DNA of 5,619 nt from Thermoplasmata archaeon (GTDB taxonomy: Archaea > Thermoplasmatota > Thermoplasmata > Thermoplasmatales > Thermoplasmataceae), in the NCBI GenBank assembly GCA_021811505.1, contig JAJZOM010000159.1, positions 1-5,619 on the forward strand, given 5' to 3'. The notes under the pieces were generated by a model that worked only from the letters and a program-made list of their open reading frames with translations, made no database searches and was not told where the DNA came from. This document shows, piece after piece, positions 4,736-5,619 of the stretch. Position 1 is the first letter of the stretch. Every line of letters begins with the position of its first letter. The position numbers and the translations under genes were made by a program.

Positions 4736-5619
4736 TGAAACCACCTCAATACAAGCCCAAAATCACGAGCCCATGACAGGAACGGTCCAAGAGCAAGTAT
4801 CGGGAAGAATGACAGAACGCCGAGTACAACAATTGTCACAAATAGCATCAATCCAAAGAGGAATGATCCCGGGTCTATAGACCTGCCAAACTGAACCTTC
4901 GGCGACTTCGATGAAAAAGACTGAGCTATTAGCAGCTGAAATGCCATAAGCAAATATCTTCCAAGAAGCATGATTATTCCATCAAGATAGTTGAAATATG
5001 GTTGATTTGTCAGGAATCCGCCCATTTCTGATCCGTTGTTCGCAGCGGCTGTGGCAAACTCATAAAATATCTGTGTTACGACATCAGGGGTGGGATTTCC
5101 TGTCACCCCTATCACTCCTGGGAGCAGCATTGTAATTCCGAAAGGTATAACAACAAGCAGAGGGTGTGTAATGAGGGAAAGTGTAGAGTATTTTATTTCC
5201 TTGGCCCCGATTCTCAGACTCATTATTTCCGGTAGTTTGCCAACCATAAGGGAAGATATGAAAACAGTGAAAATTACGAACATGAAAATGTTAAGGACTC
5301 CAGTTCCGACACCACCTATTGGATCGTTAAGAATGAGGTTTCCAAGAATACCGAGAATGCCAACCGGAGTGAATGCAAGCAGAATGCTGTTTGCAGCCCC
5401 GGTAGATGTAAAGACAGCCCCGCTGGCGAATATAGTGCTTTGAGAAATACCAATCGCCGTCTCTTTTCCTATCATGTTACCGGTGAACATGACACCTATA
5501 TTGGACAATACCGGGATTCCTGCATACTCGCCGAAGAAGGTCATGAAAGTTGTGAAAACGAAAATAGAGATAACGACCCCGAACAATACATTGGAGAATC
5601 CCTTGCTGTCAAAGACCCT
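4732..5619 (-). CDS. kdpA: Potassium-transporting ATPase subunit KdpA, C-terminal part (cut by window edge)
   Basis: KdpA is the K+-selective, channel-like membrane subunit of KdpABC, with four pseudo-repeats each contributing a filter loop. The visible 295 residues are the C-terminal half (E. coli KdpA has 557); the frame stays open to the right edge, so the start is missing. Recognisable parts are GNMIGKE (47-53), the third filter loop STGAAN (72-77), FTPVG (83-87), GGVGTGVLN (102-110), LMVGKLPEIM (124-133), the fourth filter loop TAAANNGSEMGG (190-201), MLLGRY (217-222) and the closing FFPILALGP (271-279). Both loops keep their central glycine (G74, G196). Compared with E. coli, the third loop reads STGAAN instead of SCGAVN and the fourth AANNGSEM instead of NNNGSAF. 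The gene is first of kdpABC in this window, and its stop overlaps the probable kdpB start. Its promoter and any kdpF lie outside the window. Confidence 0.96.
   Translation of the reverse strand, partial: RVFDSKGFSNVLFGVVISIFVFTTFMTFFGEYAGIPVLSNIGVMFTGNMIGKETAIGISQSTIFASGAVFTSTGAANSILLAFTPVGILGILGNLILNDPIGGVGTGVLNIFMFVIFTVFISSLMVGKLPEIMSLRIGAKEIKYSTLSLITHPLLVVIPFGITMLLPGVIGVTGNPTPDVVTQIFYEFATAAANNGSEMGGFLTNQPYFNYLDGIIMLLGRYLLMAFQLLIAQSFSSKSPKVQFGRSIDPGSFLFGLMLFVTIVVLGVLSFFPILALGPFLSWARDFGLVLRWFH
4741..4747 (-). promoter_or_regulatory. Ribosome-binding site of kdpB inside the end of kdpA
   Basis: The minus strand reads GAGGTGG (4747-4741) followed by TTTCA and then TTG at 4735. GAGGTG is a six-base match to the archaeal Shine-Dalgarno consensus at good spacing. 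It sits in the last codons of kdpA and supports translational coupling across the TTGA overlap. Because the alternative GTG start (4744) lies within this site, the site argues for the TTG. Confidence 0.65.

Noticed and set aside
4572..4880. Plus-strand open frame across the kdpB/kdpA junction
   Set aside because: It runs antisense to two secure genes with no initiation signal and no recognisable domain.
5090..5443. Plus-strand open frame antisense to kdpA
   Set aside because: It mirrors KdpA membrane spans and filter loops on the real strand; no independent coding evidence.

Overview
The window looks archaeal and most likely comes from a Thermoplasmata-type (Thermoplasmatales-like) acidophile. 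That placement is an inference. The support is: A/T-rich TATA/BRE-like elements about 25-27 nt before start codons with no room for a leader; strong GGTG-type Shine-Dalgarno sites only inside the operon; TTG start codons; frequent AGA/AGG arginine codons; moderate G+C; and an outer-surface KdpC domain unusually rich in Asn/Ser/Thr with many N-glycosylation sequons. No rRNA, tRNA, CRISPR array, insertion sequence or integrase is visible.

Layout, left to right. On the minus strand, 1-520 is the N-terminal part of a major facilitator superfamily transporter, cut by the window edge and apparently starting at TTG. Also on the minus strand, 577-1080 encodes a 167-residue protein that resembles the middle of HisA/HisF-type phosphoribosyl-isomerase barrels but is too short for a full barrel. 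Positions 1081-1280 are a divergent promoter region serving this gene and the plus-strand gene at 1281-2099, which encodes a tandem universal stress protein (two UspA-like domains). The right half, 2101-5619, is a minus-strand kdpA-kdpB-kdpC operon for the high-affinity ATP-driven potassium pump. kdpA is cut at the right edge; kdpB and kdpC are complete.

The three Kdp genes are tightly coupled. The kdpA stop overlaps the probable kdpB start in a TTGA junction, and the kdpB stop codon lies inside the kdpC ribosome-binding site. KdpA forms the K+-selective pore, KdpB is the P-type ATPase subunit, and KdpC is the single-span accessory subunit. No kdpF, kdpD or kdpE is present here. The Usp gene converges on kdpC with one base between the two stop codons, so the 3' ends of the transcripts must overlap or stop inside coding sequence. 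Bacterial KdpD sensors contain a Usp domain, so a stand-alone double-Usp protein beside a kdp operon is a reasonable candidate for a potassium-linked regulator, but nothing in the sequence proves it.

I did not find a clearly novel system. The best leads are the truncated HisA-like protein, the Usp-kdp pairing with a degenerate nucleotide motif, and the sequon-dense KdpC.
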